Source: Methanobrevibacter sp.
Lineage (GTDB): Archaea > Methanobacteriota > Methanobacteria > Methanobacteriales > Methanobacteriaceae
NCBI GenBank assembly: GCA_016838945.1
Contig: JADLKP010000045.1
Coordinates: forward strand, 1 to 12,594
Length of the DNA stretch: 12,594 nucleotides
Reading direction: 5' to 3'
Part shown: in pieces, positions 1-6,832 of the stretch
Position numbering within the stretch: position 1 is the first letter of the stretch
Layout: each line of letters begins with the position of its first letter
Program-made: the position numbers and the translations under genes
The notes under the pieces: model-generated
What the model was told of the DNA's origin: nothing
Database searches by the model: none
Seen by the model: the letters and a program-made list of their open reading frames with translations, nothing else

Positions 1-714
1 GACAAGATGACAATCTATATGTTTGTTGGATTATTAGCTGGATTGAGATTGGGACATTGTTTGTTTTATGAGTTTTCCTACTATATAAATCATCCAGTTG
101 AAATGCTTCTTCCAATTAAAGAAACTGCAGAAGGATGGAAATTTATTGGCTATCAGGGATTAGCTTCTCATGGTGGTGCAATTGGTCTTTTAATCGCAAC
201 ATTTTTCTTTTGCAGAAACACAAAGCTTCCTTATTTGTGGGTAATTGATAGATTGGTAATTATTGTTGGATTTGCAGGTGCTGCTGTTAGAATAGGTAAT
301 CTTATGAATTCAGAAATCTATGGAGTGGCTACAAGTCTACCTTGGGGATTTATATTTGTTAGAGATGGACAAACCTTGCCTATGCACCCAACTCAGATAT
401 ATGAAGCACTATCTTATATTGCATTAAGCACCTTCTTATATTTATATTTTATGAAAAAGAAAACACCACCACGTCAAGGATTTATTTTTGGAGTATTTCT
501 AATTGTTTTATTTGTGGCACGTTTTCTAATAGAGTTTCTTAAAAATAGCCAGGAAAGTTGGGAAGATGCAATGACATTTAATATGGGTCAATGGTTAAGT
601 GTTCCATTTATAATTGCAGGAATAGTTATTTTGTTTTTATCGTTTAAATATCAACTTGGAAGAAAATTGGATTTATCAAAATTAGTACAAAAAGAAGAAA
701 AGAAAAAGAAATGA
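1..714 (+). CDS. lgt: Prolipoprotein diacylglyceryl transferase, 5' end outside the window
   Basis: Lgt moves diacylglycerol from phosphatidylglycerol to the lipobox cysteine of prelipoproteins, the first step of lipoprotein maturation in the inner membrane. The frame is open from base 1, and the first in-frame ATG is at position 7. The visible 237 codons lack roughly 30-50 N-terminal residues compared with the usual family length, so the true start probably lies upstream. Counting from that ATG, family landmarks are SHGG (H55), the signature RIGNLMNSEIYG (R95, N98, E103; the family form is close to GRxGNFxNxExxG) and MHPTQIYE. Several hydrophobic membrane segments are visible, and the C-terminus is a short lysine/glutamate-rich cytoplasmic tail. 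The TGA stop overlaps the ATG of gpmA in an ATGA, so the two are probably co-transcribed and translationally coupled. The family assignment is secure; only the N-terminus is unknown. Confidence 0.93.
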   Translation, partial: DKMTIYMFVGLLAGLRLGHCLFYEFSYYINHPVEMLLPIKETAEGWKFIGYQGLASHGGAIGLLIATFFFCRNTKLPYLWVIDRLVIIVGFAGAAVRIGNLMNSEIYGVATSLPWGFIFVRDGQTLPMHPTQIYEALSYIALSTFLYLYFMKKKTPPRQGFIFGVFLIVLFVARFLIEFLKNSQESWEDAMTFNMGQWLSVPFIIAGIVILFLSFKYQLGRKLDLSKLVQKEEKKKK

Positions 715-1454
715 AAAAATTAATATTAGTACGTCACGGAGAAAGTGAGTGGAATAGATTAAATCTATTCACAGGATGGACAGATGTAGATTTGTCAGAA
801 AAAGGAGTTAAAGAAGCACTTGAAGCTGGTAAGGCATTAAAAGAAAATGGATTTGAACCACAAGTTTGTTATACTTCCTATTTAAAAAGAGCAATAAAAA
901 CTTTAAATAATATCCTTGATTCAATGGATATGGATTATCTTCCAGTTGAAAAATCATGGCGTTTGAATGAAAAACATTATGGAGCTCTTCAGGGATTGAA
1001 CAAGAAAGAAACAGTTGATAAATACGGAGAAGATCAAGTTTTGTATTGGAGAAGAGGTTATGATGTTCAATCTCCAACTCTTAAAGAAGAAGATGAACGT
1101 AATCCTGCTTTTGACAATAGATATAAAGATGTTGATAAAAAAGACCTTCCTTTAACTGAGTCATTGAAAGACTGCATTGACAGAATTATGCCTTATTATC
1201 AAAATAATATCTTAAAATCATTTGAAACTAAAGATGAGGTATTGGTTGTTGCTCATGGAAATTCATTAAGAGGTATTGTTAAAACAATTAAAGGAATGAG
1301 TGCTGATGAAATTGTTGCATTCAATATTCCAACTGGAATACCTTATGTTTTTTATTTGGATGATAATTTAAATTATATCAAGGATGAGTTTATTGGAGAT
1401 CCTGAAACTATTAAAAAATTAATGGAAGCAGTGGCTAATCAAGGTAAGAAATAG
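711..1454 (+). CDS. gpmA: 2,3-bisphosphoglycerate-dependent phosphoglycerate mutase
   Basis: This enzyme interconverts 3-phosphoglycerate and 2-phosphoglycerate in cytoplasmic glycolysis and gluconeogenesis, through a phosphohistidine primed by 2,3-bisphosphoglycerate. The 247-aa product has the usual length for the cofactor-dependent family. The phosphohistidine motif LVRHGESEWN is at residues 6-15 (His9), followed by GWTDVDLSEKG. RRGYD and the second catalytic histidine motif VVAHGNSLRG lie further on. The ATG is shared with the lgt stop codon (ATGA), and no other nearby start would keep the N-terminal LVRHGE strand, so the start is well supported. No Shine-Dalgarno sequence is visible, as expected for a coupled gene in this phylum. 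A strong hairpin terminator follows 28 bases after the stop. The family and the dependence on the bisphosphate cofactor are both clear. Confidence 0.96.
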   Translation: MKKLILVRHGESEWNRLNLFTGWTDVDLSEKGVKEALEAGKALKENGFEPQVCYTSYLKRAIKTLNNILDSMDMDYLPVEKSWRLNEKHYGALQGLNKKETVDKYGEDQVLYWRRGYDVQSPTLKEEDERNPAFDNRYKDVDKKDLPLTESLKDCIDRIMPYYQNNILKSFETKDEVLVVAHGNSLRGIVKTIKGMSADEIVAFNIPTGIPYVFYLDDNLNYIKDEFIGDPETIKKLMEAVANQGKK

Positions 1455-1482
1455 TAAAAATTATCTAAGGCTTAATAATTTG

Positions 1483-1518
1483 AAAAAGGACGCCAAGCAT
1501 AAGCAAGGCGTCCTTTTT
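1483..1518 (+). terminator. Hairpin terminator after gpmA, probably bidirectional
   Basis: GGACGCC (1488-1494) pairs with GGCGTCC (1507-1513) around a 12-base loop. The stem is extended by five A's on the left and five T's on the right. Read on the plus strand it ends in a T tract and closes the lgt-gpmA unit. Because the flanks are A5 and T5, it also has a T tract on the minus strand and could stop the convergent surface-protein operon, whose last stop codon is at 1587. Confidence 0.88.
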
Positions 1519-1586
1519 GTTTATATGACAAACTTGGTCTGAACTAAGAAAAAGTATTAAAAACAAATTTTACTTCTCTTTTAAAT

Positions 1587-2522
1587 CTAATTCTTAACTA
1601 ATTTCTTTCTCACATATCCTTTATCAGTATTTACTCCAATAATATAAACTCCCTTTGAAAGAGAATTAATATCAAAAGTTTTTCCCTTTGCCTTTACATT
1701 AGTTTGATAAACCTTTTGTCCAATAGAATTAAATACTTCAACTGAATTAATAATATTCTCAGAACTTATATTTACGTCTTTGTTTGTTGGGTTAGGATAA
1801 AGAGTTACTGAATTATCTTCAAGTTTTATCTCATTAAGCCCATAAAGAGGAGTTATGCAATCTTGTGAAGGATTGTCATGATAAAGCAATTCTCCATTAT
1901 ACTCATAGCAACGATTCCTGCCATTAGGAGGACATAAAAGTAAATTAGAATACATATCAAACATCAATCCTTGAGTATTGCCAATTCCTTCTATAATTTG
2001 AGCGATAATAGATGTGCCAGCCATTTCTCCTATTTTAAATCTCTTTCTTTGAGCTCCAGCATAATATATTGTATCTATATCTTTTACTTCAAGAACCAAT
2101 GAATAACCAATAAGATTAGAATAAAAATCATTAGAAAATGTATCTCCAACACTTAAAGAAAAATCATAAATTAAACCTGGTCTTACAGAATATCCCGGAG
2201 TTATTATTTTGCCTTTATAGAAAACCTGTTTTTGTTCGTTTTCTCTAAAACCTCCAATGCATTCTGCTGTTAAAGAATTAAATACAGAATCAGTAAAGAA
2301 ATAAAGTTTCTTATAATTATCTCCTTCTATTAAAGTGTCTTCGTCTGTAAGAGCAAAACGTCTGAAAACATAATTTCCTTCACAACTAAGATAATCGCAT
2401 GTCCAAATCTGAATACGAGGTTTAACCAATGGAATATACTCATAGTCTTGTGCATTAAGGTTAATGCCTAGTAATAGAGTTAATACAAACCCCAATACTA
2501 ATTTATAAACATGTGTTTTCAT
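1587..2522 (-). CDS. Secreted protein of unknown function with T9SS type A sorting domain
   Basis: This 311-aa exported protein has a clear two-part layout. Residues 1-24 form a signal peptide (KLVLGFVLTLLLG core, cleavage plausible after LNA). The C-terminal ~75 residues are a type A T9SS sorting domain: LYPNPTNKDVNI, then VEVFNSIGQKVYQ, LSKGVYIIGV and the basic end VRKKLVKN. Such domains direct outer-membrane passage through the type IX system and usually surface attachment. The middle (about 25-235) is not a family I recognise. It contains a Cys pair (WTCDYLSCEG) and two later cysteines in CPPNGRNRC. The ATG lies inside the last codons of the C25 peptidase gene (20-bp overlap, different frame) with no Shine-Dalgarno sequence, so translation is probably coupled to the peptidase. 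Its signal peptide shows that it is a separate protein and not a broken peptidase tail. It could be a partner or accessory of the peptidase, which is inference from position only. Confidence 0.85.
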   Translation of the reverse strand: MKTHVYKLVLGFVLTLLLGINLNAQDYEYIPLVKPRIQIWTCDYLSCEGNYVFRRFALTDEDTLIEGDNYKKLYFFTDSVFNSLTAECIGGFRENEQKQVFYKGKIITPGYSVRPGLIYDFSLSVGDTFSNDFYSNLIGYSLVLEVKDIDTIYYAGAQRKRFKIGEMAGTSIIAQIIEGIGNTQGLMFDMYSNLLLCPPNGRNRCYEYNGELLYHDNPSQDCITPLYGLNEIKLEDNSVTLYPNPTNKDVNISSENIINSVEVFNSIGQKVYQTNVKAKGKTFDINSLSKGVYIIGVNTDKGYVRKKLVKN

Positions 2523-4863
2523 CGTTATTATTTATTTTAATTTCAAAACTTGCTCCGCTTACAACTTCAAAATCTGATTGAATAATTACATCTTCAATAG
2601 GTTTTAATAGTATATTTGCAGGAGCGTTAATAATTACATTTCCAAAAGGTATATTATTTGTTACATCTGTACCAATAAAAAATCTATTTGCAGAAATAAC
2701 CCTTTCATTATCCCAATTAACATTTTGTATATATAAATCGTTAGGATTAAATAAATAAGGGTAATAGTTATGTTTTGTTATAGTTACATTATATGGTTTA
2801 GATATATTTTGGAAATTAAAAGAAGATACATTATCTATTTTTTGATAATAAGTTTCCCCATTATCCAAAGCACTCATTACACAAATAGAAACATCATTAA
2901 CTCCTGCATTTACAGAAAGAGAGCTACCGTTTTCTTGATAACTTACATTAGTAAAATTATTAGGTACTGCTGTCCAGAATTCTGTTTCTGGACATCCCAT
3001 AAAATTAGATACACATTCTGCATAAGAGAGACTTTCTTTTCCAAATGAAAACATTTTACCTAAATTATATGTAACGTTTTGAAATGCACTTTTAAAGAAA
3101 TTTTGCCCGATAGTAACAACTCCTCCTCCTCCTGAGGATACCCAAGCATCACGGGTATTACCTATATAAACAGGACCTCCTCCTTTAATTACACTTGTAT
3201 ATGCATCTCCCATATTACGTCTATAGCCTTCATTCCATTCATCCCAGTTGTCAAAAGGCATTGTTCTACATGATATAGAGAATAAAATTGTAGGATAACA
3301 ATAATTAGTCATATTATCAAATCCATTTCCATCTTCTAAAATCGTAGATGGACCTGCTTCATAATCAAAAGAAGTTACATTATAAGTTGTACGTTCTCCC
3401 ACGCCAAAATAATTATCTCCTTTAGTAGCTACACTAACTCGATTAGGTGAACCATGATTTAAAAAACCTATTAACCCATGATGATTATTAAATTCATTAA
3501 TAACATCTGCACCTGTTGGAAAACTTGGAGTATTTTCTGTATTATATCCTCCTTCAACACCATGGTCTTCTTCAAATAATGTAACTGATAGATTATTTTC
3601 TATTTCTGGCTTCCAACATTTTTCAAACATGTTATGTTCCTGAAGAAAATCTGCTTGAGTAAAAAACGCTTTTGTAAGATAAGAACCATCTCCATTACCT
3701 GGGTTTTGTTCATAAACTAAAACTTTCCTTGTCCAATTTCTAACTTCCCATTCATTTTGGGACATAAGTCTACCAACATATATTTCTGAAAATCTATCTA
3801 ATGGATCATCTGGATATTCTCCATATAATTGGTCTCCATCTAAATCCCAATTAGCATCAAAATCAGAAAAATATAAATCAGTTGGAGTCCTATAATTTTC
3901 ATATTCCAAATCACCTTTTTTTCTTATAGGAATATTAGCCCCAGCTAATAAAACATATTCTACTCCATTCTCCTTATTGTATGCTTCATAAAGAAATTGA
4001 CGCAGTTTACCTGCATCATCATTAATATCATGTGCATCGCCATTATTATAGTCAGGATCTGCCAAAATATCTTCTATTGCTACAGCTTGAGAAGGAAGTC
4101 CTTTTCTTCGTTTCCAATCCAATAATTCTGCAAAGGCTGGGAGTAGTTTTCTTTCTGTTACAACCAAATATTTAGCATTAACAGAAATATTCTTTGTTCC
4201 ACTGCTTGCAGGCGATAAATTAACAGGTGCAAATTGTGTTACAATATCTGGATTATCTATCATATGAGATAATAATCCTCTATCTTTTTCATCAAAATAC
4301 ATATCTTTTAAATAGTTTGAATCAGAAACATAATTTAATGAAAAGCTAATATTAGGCACATAAGAGATTTGATTAATAGAAGGCGTATAAAGAATAGGAT
4401 AAACTGCTATTGTAACAATGCAGTTACCTCTGAAAAAATTCTGACTTACTATAGATACTCTTGAAGTAGGGAAAGGTGTACTTTGAGAATATAATATAGT
4501 ATCATATTCTTCTTCTACGTTTTCAAGAGATTCACCTAAAATAATAGGAGGTGTAGCATAACAAACTTTATGTAATAAGGTTTGTGTTTGATTATTGCTT
4601 ATTTGATTAATTATCACATTTGTTGCTCTTGTCCCTCTTGGTATAAGTAAACGAACATATTTAACCGGTAATACTGGTTTGCCAACATCTGATGTTAAAT
4701 AGCAATCATTTATTACAATTTTATTATATACGATACTGTCATTATACAAAGTATCTGTTATTGTATAAGGAGAAAAACTTACATTATAACTTATGCTTTG
4801 TTGAGAAAACAGATAAGAGGAAGAAAGAAATGTAATAAGAATACATATTAATATTTTTTTCAT
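2503..4863 (-). CDS. Gingipain-like C25 family cysteine peptidase, secreted
   Basis: This 786-aa protein belongs to the gingipain (C25) clan of secreted cysteine endopeptidases. A signal peptide spans residues 1-20 (ILICILITFLSSSYLFS). The propeptide-like region runs to about 230, with the conserved segment GKPVLPVKYVRLLIP at 61-75. The catalytic fold then begins with KYLVVTERKLLPAFAELLDW (231-250) and VEYVLLAGA (301-309). The expected catalytic dyad is visible: His470 in FLNHGSPNR and Cys532 in FSISCRTMPFD. GGGPVYIGNTRDAW (561-574) is another feature typical of the family. After about 640 there is an Ig-like beta region. The C-terminus ends in an ILLKP...SGASFEIKI segment and stops at NDENTCL, with no recognisable type A T9SS domain. 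The start is fixed by a strong Shine-Dalgarno sequence. It is the middle gene of a three-gene operon, 15 bp after one gene and overlapping the next. Substrate specificity cannot be read from the sequence. Confidence 0.92.
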   Translation of the reverse strand: MKKILICILITFLSSSYLFSQQSISYNVSFSPYTITDTLYNDSIVYNKIVINDCYLTSDVGKPVLPVKYVRLLIPRGTRATNVIINQISNNQTQTLLHKVCYATPPIILGESLENVEEEYDTILYSQSTPFPTSRVSIVSQNFFRGNCIVTIAVYPILYTPSINQISYVPNISFSLNYVSDSNYLKDMYFDEKDRGLLSHMIDNPDIVTQFAPVNLSPASSGTKNISVNAKYLVVTERKLLPAFAELLDWKRRKGLPSQAVAIEDILADPDYNNGDAHDINDDAGKLRQFLYEAYNKENGVEYVLLAGANIPIRKKGDLEYENYRTPTDLYFSDFDANWDLDGDQLYGEYPDDPLDRFSEIYVGRLMSQNEWEVRNWTRKVLVYEQNPGNGDGSYLTKAFFTQADFLQEHNMFEKCWKPEIENNLSVTLFEEDHGVEGGYNTENTPSFPTGADVINEFNNHHGLIGFLNHGSPNRVSVATKGDNYFGVGERTTYNVTSFDYEAGPSTILEDGNGFDNMTNYCYPTILFSISCRTMPFDNWDEWNEGYRRNMGDAYTSVIKGGGPVYIGNTRDAWVSSGGGGVVTIGQNFFKSAFQNVTYNLGKMFSFGKESLSYAECVSNFMGCPETEFWTAVPNNFTNVSYQENGSSLSVNAGVNDVSICVMSALDNGETYYQKIDNVSSFNFQNISKPYNVTITKHNYYPYLFNPNDLYIQNVNWDNERVISANRFFIGTDVTNNIPFGNVIINAPANILLKPIEDVIIQSDFEVVSGASFEIKINNNDENTCL

Positions 4864-4867
4864 TTCA

Positions 4868-4876
4868 CACCTCCTT
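4868..4876 (-). promoter_or_regulatory. Strong Shine-Dalgarno site of the C25 peptidase gene
   Basis: The 15-bp gap between the upstream stop codon and the peptidase ATG reads AAGGAGGTG on the minus strand, with 6 bases between GGAGG and the ATG. This is a near-complete anti-SD match. It stands out because most starts in this window have only A/T-rich leaders, as is usual in Bacteroidota. It decides the start at 4863. Confidence 0.85.
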
Positions 4877-4878
4877 CC

Positions 4879-6087
4879 TTATTTAGTAAGTATCATTCGT
4901 TTTGTTTCTGCTTCTTGTCCATTAACAACCAAAGAATAAATATACATTCCTGCATTTAATGAAGAACCATTAATTATAACAGAACCAAAACCATTATCGC
5001 TTAAATTATATGTTAATAATAAATTTCCTTGAAGGTTAAACACATAAATGTAAGAATTTGTACTTCCTTCTGGTAAGAAGTATTTTATTTCTGTTGTAGT
5101 ATTAAATGGGTTAGGAGTGTTTTGATATAAGAATGCATTTGCTAAAACAGAATTTATTGTTTCTGTTGTTGTATTTGTATCTGTAGTTTTGCTTTTTGTT
5201 GTAAAGTTGCTATCTGTACTTGATGAACTACTCATTGTTGTTATATCTTCCGCCAATAAGCCCATTTCTTTTAATTTAAGACTTTGTGCTGTTATTATTC
5301 TTGACTGTTCTTTTATTGCCTCTACCAACACTGGAATAAGTCCAGTATAATCTATATAGCTATTACCATCTTTATCTGTTTCTACCAATTCTGGGAAAAA
5401 TTCGTTGAGTTGTTCTGCGTCAAATCCATTCTTTTGAGGAGCATAATTATTCATTTGCTCATTTAAGTTGTTAAAGAATACAGCATCTGCTATTTCTTTA
5501 GCAGAACCTCCTTGTGTAGAACTGCTTGTTTGATTATTAAAAAATTTATATTGATAAGTTATTCCCTCTATTTTGTTTATCTTATCTAAGGAACTTTTTA
5601 TTATACCTGCATTTTGTTGACTTGATGAATTGGCAGGTATTTTTAATCCTTGAGCAAATAATTCTGTATTTAAATGCAATCTTCTATCTCCATTTACATT
5701 AAATGAAAGAATAGTTTGTTTTGGCTCTGCTCTTCCATAGGTAAGATAAAATCCATTCTTTCCATGTAACCATAGTTTATCAGTATCAGTAGGTTCTGTA
5801 GTATAATATTCTCCAACAAAAACATTCCATCCCCAATAATCCCTTCTTCCAAAGTCCCCAAATGAGAGTTTTGCTCCTGAACGATAAAATTCTCCTTTGC
5901 CAAATATTGAAGCAGATAAAATGTTATCAAAGTCTTCCACATATTGTTGAGAAGATTCATCAGGTACTGTTCCTATAATAACTTTTCCATTATCTCCCTT
6001 TACTTTAAGTTGAGAGAATGCTGTATTTCCACTTAAGCACAATATTACTGAGAATATTATTGCATATAATATTGTATTTTTACTCAT
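4879..6087 (-). CDS. Secreted surface protein with endosialidase-chaperone (S74-like) domain and T9SS sorting domain
   Basis: This 402-aa exported protein has a signal peptide at residues 1-25 (core ILYAIIFSVILCLSG, ending AFS-Q). Residues about 27-150 resemble beta-rich tail-fibre or adhesin sequence. Residues about 160-272 resemble the intramolecular chaperone domain of endosialidases and phage tail spikes (peptidase S74 family): SSLDKINKIEGITYQYK, then GFDAEQLNEFFPELV and IDYTGLIPVLVEAIKEQ. The usual N-terminal Ser-Asp...Lys self-cleavage motif is not clearly present, so self-processing is doubtful. A Ser/Thr-rich linker (280-312) leads to a type A T9SS domain (YQNTPNPFNTTTEI, VFNLQGNLLL, LNAGMYIYSLVVNG, ending KRMILTK). 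It is the first gene of the operon with the C25 peptidase. Upstream lies a six-copy tetranucleotide repeat that may sit in its promoter. A trimeric surface fibre is a reasonable guess; its ligand is unknown. Confidence 0.85.
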   Translation of the reverse strand: MSKNTILYAIIFSVILCLSGNTAFSQLKVKGDNGKVIIGTVPDESSQQYVEDFDNILSASIFGKGEFYRSGAKLSFGDFGRRDYWGWNVFVGEYYTTEPTDTDKLWLHGKNGFYLTYGRAEPKQTILSFNVNGDRRLHLNTELFAQGLKIPANSSSQQNAGIIKSSLDKINKIEGITYQYKFFNNQTSSSTQGGSAKEIADAVFFNNLNEQMNNYAPQKNGFDAEQLNEFFPELVETDKDGNSYIDYTGLIPVLVEAIKEQSRIITAQSLKLKEMGLLAEDITTMSSSSSTDSNFTTKSKTTDTNTTTETINSVLANAFLYQNTPNPFNTTTEIKYFLPEGSTNSYIYVFNLQGNLLLTYNLSDNGFGSVIINGSSLNAGMYIYSLVVNGQEAETKRMILTK

Positions 6088-6109
6088 GATTGTTTAATTT
6101 TTTTGTTTA

Positions 6110-6144
6110 CAAATTCATTCATTCATTCATTCATTCATCAAAAA
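6110..6144 (-). promoter_or_regulatory. Putative promoter of the surface-protein operon, with repeat in its spacer
   Basis: On the minus strand TTTTTG (6144-6139) is followed by 21 bases and then TGAATTTG (6117-6110), 22 bases before the ATG at 6087. The known Bacteroidetes consensus is TTTG (-33), about 19-21 bases, then TAnnTTTG (-7). The -33 box and spacing fit. The -7 box has G in place of A at its second base, so this is a plausible but imperfect match. The spacer consists almost entirely of the tetranucleotide repeat. Confidence 0.45.
6113..6138. repeat. Tetranucleotide tandem repeat, six full ATTC units
   Basis: Six perfect ATTC units plus two further bases run from 6113 to 6138 (GAAT-type units on the minus strand). 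The repeat ends 25 bases upstream of the start codon of the first surface-protein gene. Perfect tetranucleotide tracts are prone to slipped-strand length changes. This one lies outside coding sequence, so any effect would be on transcription or on the 5' leader. Confidence 0.95.
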
Positions 6145-6226
6145 GGCTACTTAAATAAGCAATCCTTAACTTAATATTCCTAAACATCGAATATTTAGTA
6201 TTCATATTAAGATTTTCTGATTTGCT

Positions 6227-6274
6227 GGGGCTTTTGGAGTGTGTCGTTTGTATTATATACACTACTCTAGCCCC
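6227..6274. other. Imperfect inverted repeat / hairpin
   Basis: GGGGCT (6227-6232) pairs with AGCCCC (6269-6274). After a five-base internal mismatch, AGTGT (6238-6242) pairs with ACACT (6259-6263), leaving a 16-base loop. Neither strand continues into a T tract, so it does not look like an intrinsic terminator. It could be an RNA structure in a leader transcribed leftward from the promoter near 6500, or a protein site. Confidence 0.5.
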
Positions 6275-6467
6275 TAATCGTGTCTAAAGGATGTAGGATT
6301 ACTTTATTTATACGAAGTAAATTTGTAAAAAAATATGTAGACTGCTCTTTGATTGAAAGAATAGAACTTTCTTCTATAAGACATAAAACATCATAAAAAG
6401 TAGTGATACTTCTTTTTATTAAAGAGTCACATTGTATTGGGGGTAATATGTTGGAGGAATGAATCAT
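6267..6467 (-). CDS. Possible small protein of 66 aa, weakly supported
   Basis: A 66-codon ORF begins at the ATG at 6467, about 20 bases downstream of the start site expected from a consensus promoter at 6495-6526. The frame can be extended to a TTG at 6497, but that codon lies inside the -7 box, so the ATG is preferred. The product (MIHSSNILPPIQCDSLI...) has no signal peptide, membrane segment or domain I recognise. It has no Shine-Dalgarno sequence, and its stop lies in the left arm of a hairpin. The promoter is the only argument for it. It could equally be a non-coding leader or a chance ORF. Confidence 0.22.
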   Translation of the reverse strand: MIHSSNILPPIQCDSLIKRSITTFYDVLCLIEESSILSIKEQSTYFFTNLLRINKVILHPLDTIRG

Positions 6468-6494
6468 TTCATATTTAATGAGAAGATTATGCGG

Positions 6495-6526
6495 CAAACT
6501 TACAAACTTATTTCCAATCTTCCAAA
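6495..6526 (-). promoter_or_regulatory. Consensus Bacteroidetes promoter facing left, with duplicated -7 box
   Basis: On the minus strand TTTG (6526-6523) is followed by 20 bases and TAAGTTTG (6502-6495), an exact match to TTTG / TAnnTTTG with ideal spacing. The same octamer TAAGTTTG also occurs immediately upstream (6510-6503) as a direct duplicate. Transcription would start near 6488 and run left toward the surface-protein operon, whose first start codon is about 400 bases away. Confidence 0.55.
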
Positions 6527-6680
6527 CAAAAAAGAAAATAATTCTTTCTCTAAATAATAAATATATTTATCACCACGTTAAAAAAGTAGTTACAAAAATA
6601 ACTATCCTAACTCACTAAAATCCTATCCCTTGACTTCATAACACTATTATAAAGAATTATTATAAGCATATTTCAGGCTA

Positions 6681-6734
6681 AGATAACTATCCGAAACTCC
6701 CAAGATAACTATCCAAACTTCCTGAGATAACTAT
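6681..6734. repeat. Phased repeat array A: three AGATAACTATC cores at 22-bp spacing
   Basis: Cores begin at 6681, 6703 and 6725, exactly 22 bp apart. The first two are identical 11-mers, and the third ends in A where the others have C. The 11-base sequences between cores differ. Each core contains GATA-AC-TATC, whose arms are perfect inverted repeats, the usual form of a dimeric protein site. A lone degenerate copy (AATAACTATC) lies at 6597-6606. Confidence 0.9.
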
Positions 6735-6765
6735 ATAAGGGACAAAAAATAGCCTGTTTCTGGCA

Positions 6766-6824
6766 GAAAAACGACGTTTTCCAGTTGAAAAACGACGATT
6801 TTTGATGAAAAAACGACGATTTTC
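6766..6824. repeat. Phased repeat array B: three AAAAACGACG cores at 21-bp spacing
   Basis: The invariant CGACG begins at 6772, 6793 and 6814, 21 bp apart. It is always preceded by G and five or six A's and followed by a T-rich run. The flanks make each site quasi-palindromic, for example G-A5-CGACG-T4-C at 6766-6781. This motif is unrelated to the GATAACTATC cores and lies between the two GATAACTATC arrays. Confidence 0.9.
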
Positions 6825-6832
6825 GGTGTATA

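Noticed and set aside
808..1077. 89-codon minus-strand ORF opposite gpmA
   Set aside because: It is antisense to a clearly conserved enzyme gene and has low-complexity, unrecognisable sequence.
2503..2522. Frameshift splitting one protein into the C25 peptidase and the short T9SS protein
   Set aside because: The downstream product has its own signal peptide and ATG, so the overlap reflects two genes and not a broken fusion.
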